Below, piece by piece: positions 16,467-24,311 of a stretch of 64,000 nucleotides of DNA. The notes below the pieces were generated by a model that did no database searches, was not told the DNA's origin, and worked only from the letters and a program-made list of their open reading frames with translations. A program made the position numbers and the translations under genes. The DNA lies in NCBI GenBank assembly GCA_045633565.1, contig JAZQYO010000027.1, positions 1 to 64,000 on the forward strand. Direction: 5' to 3'. The stretch's first letter is position 1. Each line of letters begins with the position of its first letter. The DNA is from RGIG7450 sp045633565. GTDB taxonomy: Bacteria; Bacillota; Clostridia; RUG12999.

Positions 16467-16982
16467 ATGCTTAATGAAAAAGTTTCAAAATTAATTAATG
16501 AGCAAATTAACAAAGAACTGTATTCGGCGTATTTATATCTTGATTTCTCCATATACTATGAGGCACAGGGACTTGACGGCTTTGCAAACTGGTATATGAT
16601 TCAGGCTCAGGAAGAAAGAGATCATGCTATGCTGATGCTTAAATATCTTCAGATGGGTGGAGAAAAGGTTACACTCGAGGCGGTTGCAAAACCGGATAAA
16701 GAGTTTAATTCACTTATGGATCCGCTTAAGGCAGGTCTTGAACATGAACAGTATGTAACAAGTCTTATAAATGATATATATGCTGCGGCGTATGATGTCA
16801 GAGATTTCAGAACAATGCAGTTTTTAGACTGGTTTGTGAAAGAACAGCTTGAAGAAGAAAAGAATGCAGATGATATGGTTAAGAAAATGGAGCTTTTCGG
16901 CAGCGATGCAAAAGGACTTTATTCTCTTGACTCGGAATATGCTGCAAGAATTTATACAGCACCATCACTGGTGTTAGATTAA
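16467..16982 (+). CDS. ftn: Non-heme ferritin
   Basis: I use ATG 16467 behind AGAGGTGAT; the longer frame starts inside the promoter. 171 residues of bacterial ferritin type, a four-helix bundle whose 24-mer stores iron. Ferroxidase ligands are visible in NKELYSAYLYLD (Glu), QAQEERDHAMLM (Glu and His) and the later EQLEEEKNADDM. It is followed 14 bases on by rubredoxin, a common pairing in anaerobes for oxygen defence and iron handling. Confidence 0.93.
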   Translation: MLNEKVSKLINEQINKELYSAYLYLDFSIYYEAQGLDGFANWYMIQAQEERDHAMLMLKYLQMGGEKVTLEAVAKPDKEFNSLMDPLKAGLEHEQYVTSLINDIYAAAYDVRDFRTMQFLDWFVKEQLEEEKNADDMVKKMELFGSDAKGLYSLDSEYAARIYTAPSLVLD

Positions 16983-16996
16983 GGAGGAAAACTATA

Positions 16997-17152
16997 ATGG
17001 AAAAATTTGTTTGCCCCTGCGGTTATGTTTATGACCCGAAAAATGGTGACCCGGAAAGCGGTATTGCGCCCGGAACAGCATGGGAAGATGTTCCCGAAAA
17101 TTGGGTTTGCCCCATTTGCGGTCTTGGTAAAGACGTTTTTGAAGCAGAATAA
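16997..17152 (+). CDS. Rubredoxin with a shortened first metal knuckle
   Basis: 51 residues directly after AGGAGG. The second iron-binding knuckle is normal (CPICG), as are the GIAPGT and DVPENWVCP signatures. The first knuckle reads V-C-P-C-G-Y, that is Cys-x-Cys, where classic rubredoxins have Cys-x-x-Cys-Gly-Tyr; one residue is missing. Rubredoxins carry single electrons from NAD(P)H- or ferredoxin-linked reductases to oxygen- and peroxide-reducing proteins. The ferritin gene upstream shares the promoter. The family is clear; whether the short loop alters potential or metal choice is unknown. Confidence 0.93.
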   Translation: MEKFVCPCGYVYDPKNGDPESGIAPGTAWEDVPENWVCPICGLGKDVFEAE

Positions 17153-17158
17153 AAGATT

Positions 17159-17185
17159 AATCCGTCCGACAGGACGGATTTTTTC
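17159..17185 (+). terminator. Terminator after rubredoxin
   Basis: AATCCGTCC pairs with GGACGGATT around a four-base loop and is followed by a T-run that merges into the next promoter. Confidence 0.9.
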
Positions 17186-17214
17186 TTGACATGGTATCTT
17201 TTCCTCTGTAAAAT
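17186..17214 (+). promoter_or_regulatory. Promoter of the rRNA methyltransferase gene
   Basis: TTGACA (17186-17191), 17-base spacer, TAAAAT (17209-17214). Confidence 0.7.
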
Positions 17215-17236
17215 ATATCTGTAAGAAGGTGAGAAA

Positions 17237-18613
17237 ATGCTTCGGAAAAATGATGAGTTTGAATGTGAAATTTTATCCAACGGTTCGGGCGGTGAGGGCG
17301 TATGCCGCATAGACGGATTTGCTGTTTTTGTTCCCGATACCGTAAAGGGAGATATAGTAAAAGTTAAGATATTAAAGGTTAAATCAAGCTATGCTTTCGG
17401 CAAAGCGATGGAGATTATTTCGCCATCACCATTCAGAACAGAGCCATTGTGTAGTAAGTATAGAAATTGCGGTGGCTGCGACATAGCTTGTATGGACTAT
17501 GTATATCAGCTACAGATGAAACAAAATACCGTTGTTGACGCCATGTATAGAATTGGCGGGATAAAGGACATAACTGTCGAAAAGACGGTGGGAATGGACT
17601 ATCCATATCATTACAGAAACAAAATGCAGTTTCCGGTGGGACGTGATAAGGATGGAAAAATTGTTTATGGTTTTTATGCAAAGCGGTCACACAATATTGT
17701 TTCGGCTGAGGAATGTGTTACAGGCAAAGAATTCTGCCGGACTATAATGGAAACCATAATTTCATTTATGGAAGATAAGAAAATAGAGCCATACAATGAG
17801 GAAAATCACAGCGGCCTTATCCGTCATGTGTTTATAAGAGATTCTGCGTATACCGGTGAAATAATGGTTGCCATTGTGATTAATGGGGAAAGTCTTCCGG
17901 GGGCGGATGAACTTATAAAAAGGCTTACTTTGGCAGAAAGCAAAATTTCGGGTATTCTGCTCAATGTTAACAGGAAAAAAACGAATCTCATTATGGGAGA
18001 AAAAAATATTCTCCTTTACGGAAAAGACACTATAACAGATAAAATAGGAAATTTAGAGTTTTCAATTTCACCACACAGTTTTTATCAGATAAACCCGGTT
18101 CAGACGGAAAAGCTCTACTCGCTTGCACTCGATGCTGCAGGCGATATTTCTGATAAAACGGTGTTTGACCTTTACTGCGGAACGGGAACAATAACCCTTT
18201 TTATGGCTCAGAAGGCGAAAAAGGTAATCGGGGTTGAAATAGTGGAAGATGCGGTGAAAAACGCCTGCGAAAATGCAAAAAGAAACGGCATAGAAAATGC
18301 TTTCTTCTACTGTGGTGCGGTGGAGGACGTTATAGAAGAACTCTATGAAAAAGGTGAGCGTGCCGACGTGGTGGTGCTTGACCCGCCACGAAAAGGCAGT
18401 GATGAAAAAACGCTTGATATAATACTTAAAATGAACCCTGAAAAAATTGTCTACGTTTCCTGCGGCCCGGCAACTTTGGCAAGAGATTTGAAGTTTCTTG
18501 AAAATGGTGGATATAAAACGCAGAAGGTAACACCGGTGGATATGTTCCCGCAGACGGTACATGTGGAGAGCGTAGCAACATTGATGAATGTGGGTGGGAA
18601 ACAAAACATATAA
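17237..18613 (+). CDS. rlmD: 23S rRNA (uracil-5-)-methyltransferase, RlmD/RumA family
   Basis: 458 residues starting after GAAGGTGA. An N-terminal TRAM RNA-binding domain (about 1-60) precedes a four-cysteine Fe-S cluster motif (CSKYRNCGGCDIAC, near 75-88). The C-terminal methyltransferase domain has FDLYCGTGTITLFMA (AdoMet loop), VVVLDPPRKGSD and the catalytic-cysteine motif YVSCGPATLARD. These enzymes transfer a methyl group to a specific uridine of 23S rRNA. Firmicutes carry several paralogues (RlmCD, TrmFO-like substitutes), so the exact target uridine is not certain. Confidence 0.9.
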   Translation: MLRKNDEFECEILSNGSGGEGVCRIDGFAVFVPDTVKGDIVKVKILKVKSSYAFGKAMEIISPSPFRTEPLCSKYRNCGGCDIACMDYVYQLQMKQNTVVDAMYRIGGIKDITVEKTVGMDYPYHYRNKMQFPVGRDKDGKIVYGFYAKRSHNIVSAEECVTGKEFCRTIMETIISFMEDKKIEPYNEENHSGLIRHVFIRDSAYTGEIMVAIVINGESLPGADELIKRLTLAESKISGILLNVNRKKTNLIMGEKNILLYGKDTITDKIGNLEFSISPHSFYQINPVQTEKLYSLALDAAGDISDKTVFDLYCGTGTITLFMAQKAKKVIGVEIVEDAVKNACENAKRNGIENAFFYCGAVEDVIEELYEKGERADVVVLDPPRKGSDEKTLDIILKMNPEKIVYVSCGPATLARDLKFLENGGYKTQKVTPVDMFPQTVHVESVATLMNVGGKQNI

Positions 18614-18638
18614 TGGTAAAAAACATGGGAGAATTAAA

Positions 18639-19166
18639 ATGAGCGTAATTGTAATTTATAAATCTAAATACGGGTCGACAAAGGCGTATGCTGAGTGGAT
18701 TGCGGAAGAACTTGGCTGCAGTGCGGTGGATGTGAAAAATATAAGAGCGGATGAGCTTGAAAATTACGACGCCATAATTTATGGTGGTGGGCTGTATGCT
18801 GAGATGATAGGCGGCATCAGTTTTATTACAAAAAATTTTGACAGAATAAGTGATAAGAAAATAGCTGTTTTTACAACAGGGCTAACGCCACCCGACTGTC
18901 GGGAGTATTATGATACATACGTGCCTGAGAAAAACTTTAAACCTTATATGCTTGAAAAAATAAAGATTTTTAATTTTCCGGGGAAAATGATAATTAATGA
19001 GCTTTCTTTTCCGCATAAGGCAGCAATAAAGGCACTTAAAAAGATTATGTCGGCAAAAGAAAATCCGACAGAGATGGAGAAAATGCTGATAAAACTTTGT
19101 GACCAAAGCGGTGATTTTGCCGACAAAACAGCAATTAATGACCTTGTCAGTTATATAAAGAAGTAA
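18639..19166 (+). CDS. Flavodoxin-domain protein
   Basis: I choose ATG 18639 (SVIVIYKSKYGSTKAYAEWIAEEL), where the flavodoxin fold begins; the longer frame overlaps the methyltransferase end. 175 residues. The phosphate-binding loop K-x-K-Y-G-S-T-K is clear, as is the later YGGGLYAEMIGG loop that would flank the flavin ring. Proteins of this length and type are related to HemG-like or menaquinone-linked flavodoxins. It probably shuttles electrons or reduces a small substrate with FMN; the partner is unknown. It probably shares the methyltransferase promoter. Confidence 0.8.
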   Translation: MSVIVIYKSKYGSTKAYAEWIAEELGCSAVDVKNIRADELENYDAIIYGGGLYAEMIGGISFITKNFDRISDKKIAVFTTGLTPPDCREYYDTYVPEKNFKPYMLEKIKIFNFPGKMIINELSFPHKAAIKALKKIMSAKENPTEMEKMLIKLCDQSGDFADKTAINDLVSYIKK

Positions 19167-19181
19167 ACATAAAGAAATATT

Positions 19182-19204
19182 ATCCGCCTGCGGGCGGATT
19201 TTTT
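19182..19204 (+). terminator. Terminator after the flavodoxin gene
   Basis: ATCCGCC pairs with GGGCGGAT around a three-base loop, followed by T6. Confidence 0.9.
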
Positions 19205-19215
19205 ATGCAAAAGAA

Positions 19216-19245
19216 TTGACAAACTGTTTAGGTTTAATATATAAT
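19216..19245 (+). promoter_or_regulatory. Promoter of the isocitrate dehydrogenase gene
   Basis: TTGACA (19216-19221), 18-base spacer, TATAAT (19240-19245); the next gene has a strong GGAGG site at 19269-19274. Confidence 0.75.
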
Positions 19246-19280
19246 ACTTTATTATATAAAGCAAAAACGGAGGAAAAAAG

Positions 19281-20441
19281 ATGGAACAGTACATAAAAGC
19301 TGCTGCCGAAAAATTTGAGATTTTATTAAGAAAGCAGCTGGAAAGAAACGAAAATATAAAGGCTACAAAAGACTTTATTGATTACTCTAAACTTGATAAA
19401 ATTATCATAGGCGTTGTTGGCGGAGACGGAATCGGCCCTGCTATTACAGCTGAGGGACAGAGAGTGCTCGAGCATCTGCTTGCAGATAAAGTAAGTGCCG
19501 GTAAAATCGAATTTAAGGTGATTGACGGACTTACAATAGAAAACCGTGCGGCATGCATGAAAGCTATTCCCGACGATGTTCTGGCGGAAATCAAAAAATG
19601 CCACGTTATTTTAAAAGGCCCTACAACCACGCCGAGAGCAGGTGACAAATGGCCTAACATTGAAAGCGCCAATGTTGCTATGCGTAAAGAGCTTGACCTT
19701 TTTGCAAATATCCGTCCTGTTAAGGTTCCCTCGAAGGGGATTGACTGGACTTTCTACCGTGAAAATTCTGAGGGAAGTTACGCTCTCGGCAGCGACGGTA
19801 TAAACATTACAGACGAGCTTGCAATGGATTTCTGTGTAACCACAACGGAAGGTACTTACCGCATTGCAAAAGCTGCATTTGATTATGCAAGAAAAACAGG
19901 TAAAACAAAAGTAACTGCTGTTACTAAAGCCAATGTTGTTAAAACAACAGACGGTAAATTCCTTTCAATCTGCAAAGAGGTAGCAAAGGATTATCCTGAA
20001 ATTGAATTTGACGACTGGTATATTGATATCATGACAGCGAAGCTTATTGATGAAAAAAGACGTACAGGTTTCCAGGTTCTCATTCTGCCCAATCTCTACG
20101 GTGACATTCTAACAGATGAAGCGGCAGAATTCCAGGGTGGCGTAGGAACAGCCGGCAGTGCAAATCTCGGTAAAAGATACGCAATGTTTGAAGCTATTCA
20201 CGGCAGTGCTCCGAGAATGGTTGAAGAAGGCAGAGCGCAGTATGCAGATCCGTGCAGCGTTCTTCGTGCTTGCGTAATGCTTCTTGAACATATTGGAGAA
20301 ACCCAAATCGCAACACGTCTTGAAAAAGCTCTTGACATCTGTATGTATACAGAAAAGAAGCTGGTAATTACAGGCAGAGATACCGGTGCTACAAGCAGAG
20401 AGTTCGGCGATTATGTGCTCGAAACAATAAAGGGGCTTTAA
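19281..20441 (+). CDS. Isocitrate/isopropylmalate-family dehydrogenase, probably isocitrate dehydrogenase
   Basis: 386 residues. The fold starts at about residue 40 (IIIGVVGGDGIGP), after an N-terminal extension rich in charged helix residues. Typical motifs are KGPTTTPRAG, FYRENSEGSYALGSDGIN (substrate Ser/Arg region), VVKTTDGKF, LPNLYGDILTDEAAEFQGGVGTAGS and the late AIHGSAPRM. It would oxidise isocitrate to 2-oxoglutarate with NAD(P)+. Lack of leu genes nearby argues against isopropylmalate dehydrogenase. In an incomplete TCA cycle this supplies 2-oxoglutarate for glutamate. It is monocistronic, with its own promoter. Confidence 0.85.
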   Translation: MEQYIKAAAEKFEILLRKQLERNENIKATKDFIDYSKLDKIIIGVVGGDGIGPAITAEGQRVLEHLLADKVSAGKIEFKVIDGLTIENRAACMKAIPDDVLAEIKKCHVILKGPTTTPRAGDKWPNIESANVAMRKELDLFANIRPVKVPSKGIDWTFYRENSEGSYALGSDGINITDELAMDFCVTTTEGTYRIAKAAFDYARKTGKTKVTAVTKANVVKTTDGKFLSICKEVAKDYPEIEFDDWYIDIMTAKLIDEKRRTGFQVLILPNLYGDILTDEAAEFQGGVGTAGSANLGKRYAMFEAIHGSAPRMVEEGRAQYADPCSVLRACVMLLEHIGETQIATRLEKALDICMYTEKKLVITGRDTGATSREFGDYVLETIKGL

Positions 20442-20455
20442 TTTAATAAAAATTG

Positions 20456-20484
20456 TTGACATACTGCGTGACAGATATTATAAT
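20456..20484 (+). promoter_or_regulatory. acpP promoter
   Basis: TTGACA (20456-20461), 17-base spacer, TATAAT (20479-20484): consensus. It begins only 14 bases after the dehydrogenase stop with no terminator between. Confidence 0.8.
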
Positions 20485-20512
20485 AATAACAAGATAAGAA
20501 AGGAATGATACT

Positions 20513-20737
20513 ATGATAGATAAGATAAAAGAAATTGTCGCACGTGAACTTATGGTTGACGAAGGTGACATTACACTTGAAACTGATATTTTAAATGACC
20601 TCGGTGCAGATTCGCTTTCTGTTGTTGACCTTGCGATGGCTCTTGAAGATGAGTTTGAAATTGAGATGCCCGACGAGGAACTTGAAGGAATTAGAACAGT
20701 TGGGGACATTGTAAACTACATAAAAAATAACGGCTAA
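20513..20737 (+). CDS. acpP: Acyl carrier protein
   Basis: 74 residues, acidic, with the phosphopantetheine motif G-A-D-S-L (Ser34), the four-helix pattern of type II carrier proteins and a typical closing VGDIVNYIK. It carries acyl chains for fatty acid synthesis. The gene stands alone with its own consensus promoter, not in a fab operon, so it might be either the general carrier or one for a special pathway. Sequence supports an AcpP-like carrier. Confidence 0.9.
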   Translation: MIDKIKEIVARELMVDEGDITLETDILNDLGADSLSVVDLAMALEDEFEIEMPDEELEGIRTVGDIVNYIKNNG

Positions 20738-20744
20738 TAAAGAA

Positions 20745-20779
20745 AAGGACTGATAAATAATCATCAGTCCTTATTTTTT
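20745..20779. terminator. Bidirectional terminator between acpP and mgtC
   Basis: AAGGACTGAT pairs with ATCAGTCCTT, with A-rich and T-rich flanks. It serves the two convergent genes. An almost identical stem is used after the TspO gene at 35.8 kb. Confidence 0.85.
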
Positions 20780-20786
20780 GTTTTAG

Positions 20787-21446
20787 TTAGTGTGACATTA
20801 CAGAGCAATCACCGTCGAACAGAGAAACAACCTGTTGCTCATTCATGGTGGACGGCATTTCTACCGACATGAAAAATATAAGTTTTGTTCCGTTGTCACA
20901 TTTTTTCAGGTTGGTACCTTCAATAATGATATTATGTTCTTTGCAAATTTGCTCAATACGTTCCTGCATATCATCAGCGTATGCAGTTGTAAGAGTTATC
21001 TGCTTTGCATTGTGACCCTTCATCCATTTGAAGTTTCTGAAAACTGTCTGTATAAGCAGAATCATAATAGTTAATATAATACCGGGCAAATAAAGTCCGG
21101 CGCCGATTGACATACCGATGCCTGAGGTTGCCCAGATACCTGCAGCAGTAGTAAGGCCTGAAATTGCACGGTTATGAACAAAAATCATACCGGCGCCAAG
21201 AAAACCGATGCCTGTAACTACCTGTGCGGCAATTCTCGTAGGGTCACCCGTCACACCCATATCCATTGCGGCGTACTTTGAAATAATCATCATCAGTGCG
21301 GAGGCACTTGCCACAATGAAATGTGTTCTTATGCCGGCTTCTTTTGCACGGTTTTTACGTTCAAAGCCAATGAAAAAACCACACATGCCTGCGAGAATCA
21401 GCCGGACTAAGCAGTGAATGTGTAAAATTAAATCCATTTCCTTCAT
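20787..21446 (-). CDS. MgtC/SapB-family membrane protein
   Basis: 219 residues after a TTAGGAGAA site. The first 140 or so hold four to five hydrophobic segments with the MgtC signatures GFFIGFERKNRAKEAGIRTH and GIGFLGAGMIFV and the small-residue helix GLTTAAGIWATSGIGMSIGAG. The C-terminal 70 or so form a soluble, ACT-like domain. MgtC proteins are linked to growth at low magnesium and to membrane ATPase control in some bacteria, but many Gram-positive members have no tested role. No magnesium riboswitch is seen upstream. Confidence 0.88.
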   Translation of the reverse strand: MKEMDLILHIHCLVRLILAGMCGFFIGFERKNRAKEAGIRTHFIVASASALMMIISKYAAMDMGVTGDPTRIAAQVVTGIGFLGAGMIFVHNRAISGLTTAAGIWATSGIGMSIGAGLYLPGIILTIMILLIQTVFRNFKWMKGHNAKQITLTTAYADDMQERIEQICKEHNIIIEGTNLKKCDNGTKLIFFMSVEMPSTMNEQQVVSLFDGDCSVMSH

Positions 21447-21500
21447 ATATGTATTCTCCTAACATTTGATATAATTTATTATTATACATCAAATTATGTT

Positions 21501-22211
21501 TTAATGCAAGTCTTTTTTTTGCAGGGCACTTTTCAGTTTTAAAAGTGCCTTTTTTTCAATACGGGACACATAAGACCTTGAAATTCCAAAACTTTCCGCT
21601 ATCTCGTGCTGTGTCTGCTGTTTACATCCGCCCAGGCCGAACCGGAGAGCGATTATTTTTGCTTCCCGCTCGGAGAGGGTTTCTTTTATTTTATCATACA
21701 TTCTGGCGGTTTCCATTTTTAAAGATACCTTTTCGGATACATCCGGCTCGGTATCTTCAAGAATGTCTATAAGTGTAATTTCATTGCCATCACTGTCCAT
21801 GCCTATTTTGTCATTAATAGAAACCTCGTTCTGAAACTTTTTACTGCTCCGCATGCTCATTAAAATTTCATTTTCAATACAACGGGCGGCATAGGTAGCA
21901 AGTTTTGCGCCCTTCTCGGCTTTAAAACTTGAAATTCCTTTGATAAGTCCGATTGTGCCTATGGAAATCAAATCTTCGTTGTCCTGCCCTGAACCCGAAT
22001 ATTTTCTGGCAAGGTGTGCAACAAGGCGCAGATTGCGTTCAATTAAAATATTTTTTGCCTGCTCATCGCCGGCGTACATTCGTTTAAGATATTTTTCTTC
22101 TTCATCCTTTGAAAGAGGTTTGGGGAAATTCCCTTTTGAGCCTATGTATCCTGCAAAAAACCATACATTTACAGCTATAACTGCAAGTACAGACAGCATT
22201 GCTTCTAACAT
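21501..22211 (-). CDS. sigK: Sporulation sigma factor SigK (undivided gene)
   Basis: I place the start at 22211 because GAGGG lies five bases before that ATG; the frame can extend four codons. 236 residues. A hydrophobic pro-sequence (about 1-25) like that of pro-sigmaK is followed by the SigK-typical FPKPLSKDEEEKYL, region 2 (NLRLVAHLARKY, DLISIGTIGLIKGI) and region 4 with its helix-turn-helix (HEIAESFGISRSYVSRIEKKAL). SigK drives late mother-cell genes of spore formation after cleavage of the pro-sequence. The gene is not split by a skin element. It lies divergent from spoIIIAA. Confidence 0.92.
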   Translation of the reverse strand: MLEAMLSVLAVIAVNVWFFAGYIGSKGNFPKPLSKDEEEKYLKRMYAGDEQAKNILIERNLRLVAHLARKYSGSGQDNEDLISIGTIGLIKGISSFKAEKGAKLATYAARCIENEILMSMRSSKKFQNEVSINDKIGMDSDGNEITLIDILEDTEPDVSEKVSLKMETARMYDKIKETLSEREAKIIALRFGLGGCKQQTQHEIAESFGISRSYVSRIEKKALLKLKSALQKKDLH

Positions 22212-22285
22212 TATTACCCTCATTTCATCTTTTTTTTACATTATATTTGGCGAGGCTTGGTCAAATTACTTCCGGTGAAAACTCA

Positions 22286-22312
22286 TGCATAAAACCGGAC
22301 AAAACATAATAA
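22286..22312 (+). promoter_or_regulatory. Possible SigE-type promoter of spoIIIA
   Basis: TGCATAA (22286-22292) and CATAATAA (22305-22312) resemble the -35 and -10 elements of mother-cell sigmaE promoters, with spacing slightly short. The region has no good vegetative promoter. The call rests mainly on the known SigE control of spoIIIA in relatives. Confidence 0.3.
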
Positions 22313-22343
22313 ATATATACAAACTATATTTCGGAGGTTACAC

Positions 22344-23249
22344 ATGAGTAAACTGCAAATAAATATTGAGCCTGTGCTCCGTATATTGCCGCAGAAAATT
22401 TCACTTGCTGTTGCAAAATATGATGTGGAGGAAATAAGGCTTATAGCAAACAAACCGGTTACTGTTTTTATGGAGGGGTCAAGCTATTATATAAGTGCCG
22501 TAGGCGATATCACACAGTCGGCCGGAAGCGGGATAACAATTACGTCGTCCGGGATAAATGATGTTTATAAAGCAGCGTGTGGCGGCTCGGTTTACGCAGT
22601 TGAGGAGGAGCTAAGACATGGGTTTGTGACAATAGAAGGCGGGCACCGAATAGGAATTTGCGGTACAGCGGTTGTAAAATCGGGAGAGATTACATATATA
22701 AAACATATTTCGGCACTTAACATAAGGGTTGCGAAACAGGCGATAGGCAGCTCAAAGGAGATAATTCCGATGATTTATGATAAGTTTGCAAGAAATACGC
22801 TTATAGTTTCGCCACCCGGATGCGGAAAAACCACTCTGCTTCGTGATATTGCAAGGGTGCTCGGTAGCAGGTATAAAATTGGGATTGCGGACGAGCGCAG
22901 TGAGATCGCTGCATCTTACATGGGAGTTCCGCAAACTGATGTGGGCGAAAAAACGGTGGTTATGGATTTGTGCCCAAAGGCACAGGCAATAAATATGCTG
23001 GTGCGGACAATGGGGGTTGAAATGATTATTACCGATGAAATCGGAACAATGGAGGATGTACGGGCAATAAAAAATGCTTTCGGCTCAGGCATAAAGGTTA
23101 TTGCTTCTGCACACGGATATTGCCCGGGGGATATAACGGGTCATCCCAACCTGCGGGAACTTACCGAAAGGGGTTTTGAACGGATAATTACACTCAGCCG
23201 ACGTTTTGGTGTGGGAACTGTGGAAGAGGTGACGCATTTTGACAATTAA
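22344..23249 (+). CDS. spoIIIAA: SpoIIIAA, ATPase of the SpoIIIA-SpoIIQ channel
   Basis: 301 residues after GGAGG. Walker A is SPPGCGKTT (156-164) and a Walker B-like MIITDEIG follows; this is a secretion-type ATPase. SpoIIIAA acts in the mother cell and powers the feeding-tube complex that keeps the forespore active after engulfment. First gene of a complete eight-gene operon in the standard order. It overlaps spoIIIAB. Confidence 0.95.
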   Translation: MSKLQINIEPVLRILPQKISLAVAKYDVEEIRLIANKPVTVFMEGSSYYISAVGDITQSAGSGITITSSGINDVYKAACGGSVYAVEEELRHGFVTIEGGHRIGICGTAVVKSGEITYIKHISALNIRVAKQAIGSSKEIIPMIYDKFARNTLIVSPPGCGKTTLLRDIARVLGSRYKIGIADERSEIAASYMGVPQTDVGEKTVVMDLCPKAQAINMLVRTMGVEMIITDEIGTMEDVRAIKNAFGSGIKVIASAHGYCPGDITGHPNLRELTERGFERIITLSRRFGVGTVEEVTHFDN

Positions 23250-23718
23250 AATTATATGTGCTGCAGTGATAGTAATTTCCTGCAGTTATGTAGGTGTAAA
23301 AATGTCAAACCTTATGAGAATGAGGGTCAGGGTGCTGACGGATATGCTTGCGGCAGTAGGGCATATTGAAAGCTTTATTAGCACAGTCAGAATGCCACTG
23401 TCTGAGATTTACCGGACACTTGCAGAGTCAAAAGGGAATGTGGGAGAATTTTTCAGCGGTTTGACAGCAGGTGAAAGCTGGGCAAAAAGACTTGAAAAGC
23501 TTACGGGACTTTCACCTCAGGACAAAGAAATGCTTGCTGAATTTTCTGTAAAGCTTGGCTCGTATGACAGCGAAAGACAGCTTGATGAGATAAGGCTGTC
23601 AAAATCAAGACTGGAGGCTAATCTTTTGCAGGCAAAAACCGACTTGAATGAAAATTCACGGATTTACCGGTCCATGAGCTTTTTTGCCGGTGTGGTTATT
23701 GCAATTCTTCTGATATAG
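23239..23718 (+). CDS. spoIIIAB: SpoIIIAB
   Basis: 159 residues. The start is TTG at 23239, seven bases after GAGGTGA and inside the spoIIIAA end; no in-frame ATG fits as well. One N-terminal membrane segment, then a helical domain (related to secretion-system GspF-type helices), then a short C-terminal hydrophobic stretch (FFAGVVIAILLI). Part of the SpoIIIA channel in the outer forespore membrane. Confidence 0.92.
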   Translation: MTIKIICAAVIVISCSYVGVKMSNLMRMRVRVLTDMLAAVGHIESFISTVRMPLSEIYRTLAESKGNVGEFFSGLTAGESWAKRLEKLTGLSPQDKEMLAEFSVKLGSYDSERQLDEIRLSKSRLEANLLQAKTDLNENSRIYRSMSFFAGVVIAILLI

Positions 23719-23727
23719 GTGAAGTCT

Positions 23728-23922
23728 ATGGGGGTTGATTTAATATTTAAAATTGCCGCTATCGGCATCACAGTAACGGTGCTTCAACAGCTTTTAATGC
23801 GGTCAGGGAGAGAGGACCAGGCTATGCTGACAACGCTTGCCGGACTTATTGTTGTACTTCTTATGGTGCTTTCTGAGGTTAAAAATTTGTTTGACACCAT
23901 AAAAACACTTTTTGACCTATGA
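23728..23922 (+). CDS. spoIIIAC: SpoIIIAC
   Basis: I choose ATG 23728, five bases after AGGTGA; a GTG lies three codons upstream. 64 residues, two membrane helices, with the family phrase SGREDQAMLTTLAGLIVVLLMV. It pairs with SpoIIIAD as the small membrane pieces of the channel. The stop overlaps the next start. Confidence 0.93.
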   Translation: MGVDLIFKIAAIGITVTVLQQLLMRSGREDQAMLTTLAGLIVVLLMVLSEVKNLFDTIKTLFDL

Positions 23923-24311
23923 TAGAAGATGTAATCGGTGTAAGCATTATAGGGATTATTGCCTCAGTACTATCACTGATATTAAAAAGGGACAAACCTG
24001 AATTTTCACTTTTTATTTCAATTTCGGCGGGAGCAATAATTCTTTTTCTTATTTTGCCTGCAGCCAGGATGGCAGCAGAGGCAATAATGACAATTTCGGA
24101 AATTGCAGGGATTTCAGGCGAGTATATAACGGTAATAATAAAATCTTGTGTGATAGCAATGATAACAAGCGTGTGCGCATCCACCTGCCGTGATGCAGGC
24201 AATTCGTCACTTGCCCTAAAGCTCGAAATAGCCGGAAGAATTGCTATTATAATTCTTGCGGTTCCTGTGATAAACACGCTGTTTAATATTATACTTTCGG
24301 TGATAAAATGA
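23919..24311 (+). CDS. spoIIIAD: SpoIIIAD
   Basis: 130 residues, a longer paralogue of SpoIIIAC with three to four hydrophobic helices and the motif RDAGNSSLALKLEIAGR. ATGA overlap with spoIIIAC and again with spoIIIAE implies coupled translation. Confidence 0.93.
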   Translation: MIEDVIGVSIIGIIASVLSLILKRDKPEFSLFISISAGAIILFLILPAARMAAEAIMTISEIAGISGEYITVIIKSCVIAMITSVCASTCRDAGNSSLALKLEIAGRIAIIILAVPVINTLFNIILSVIK

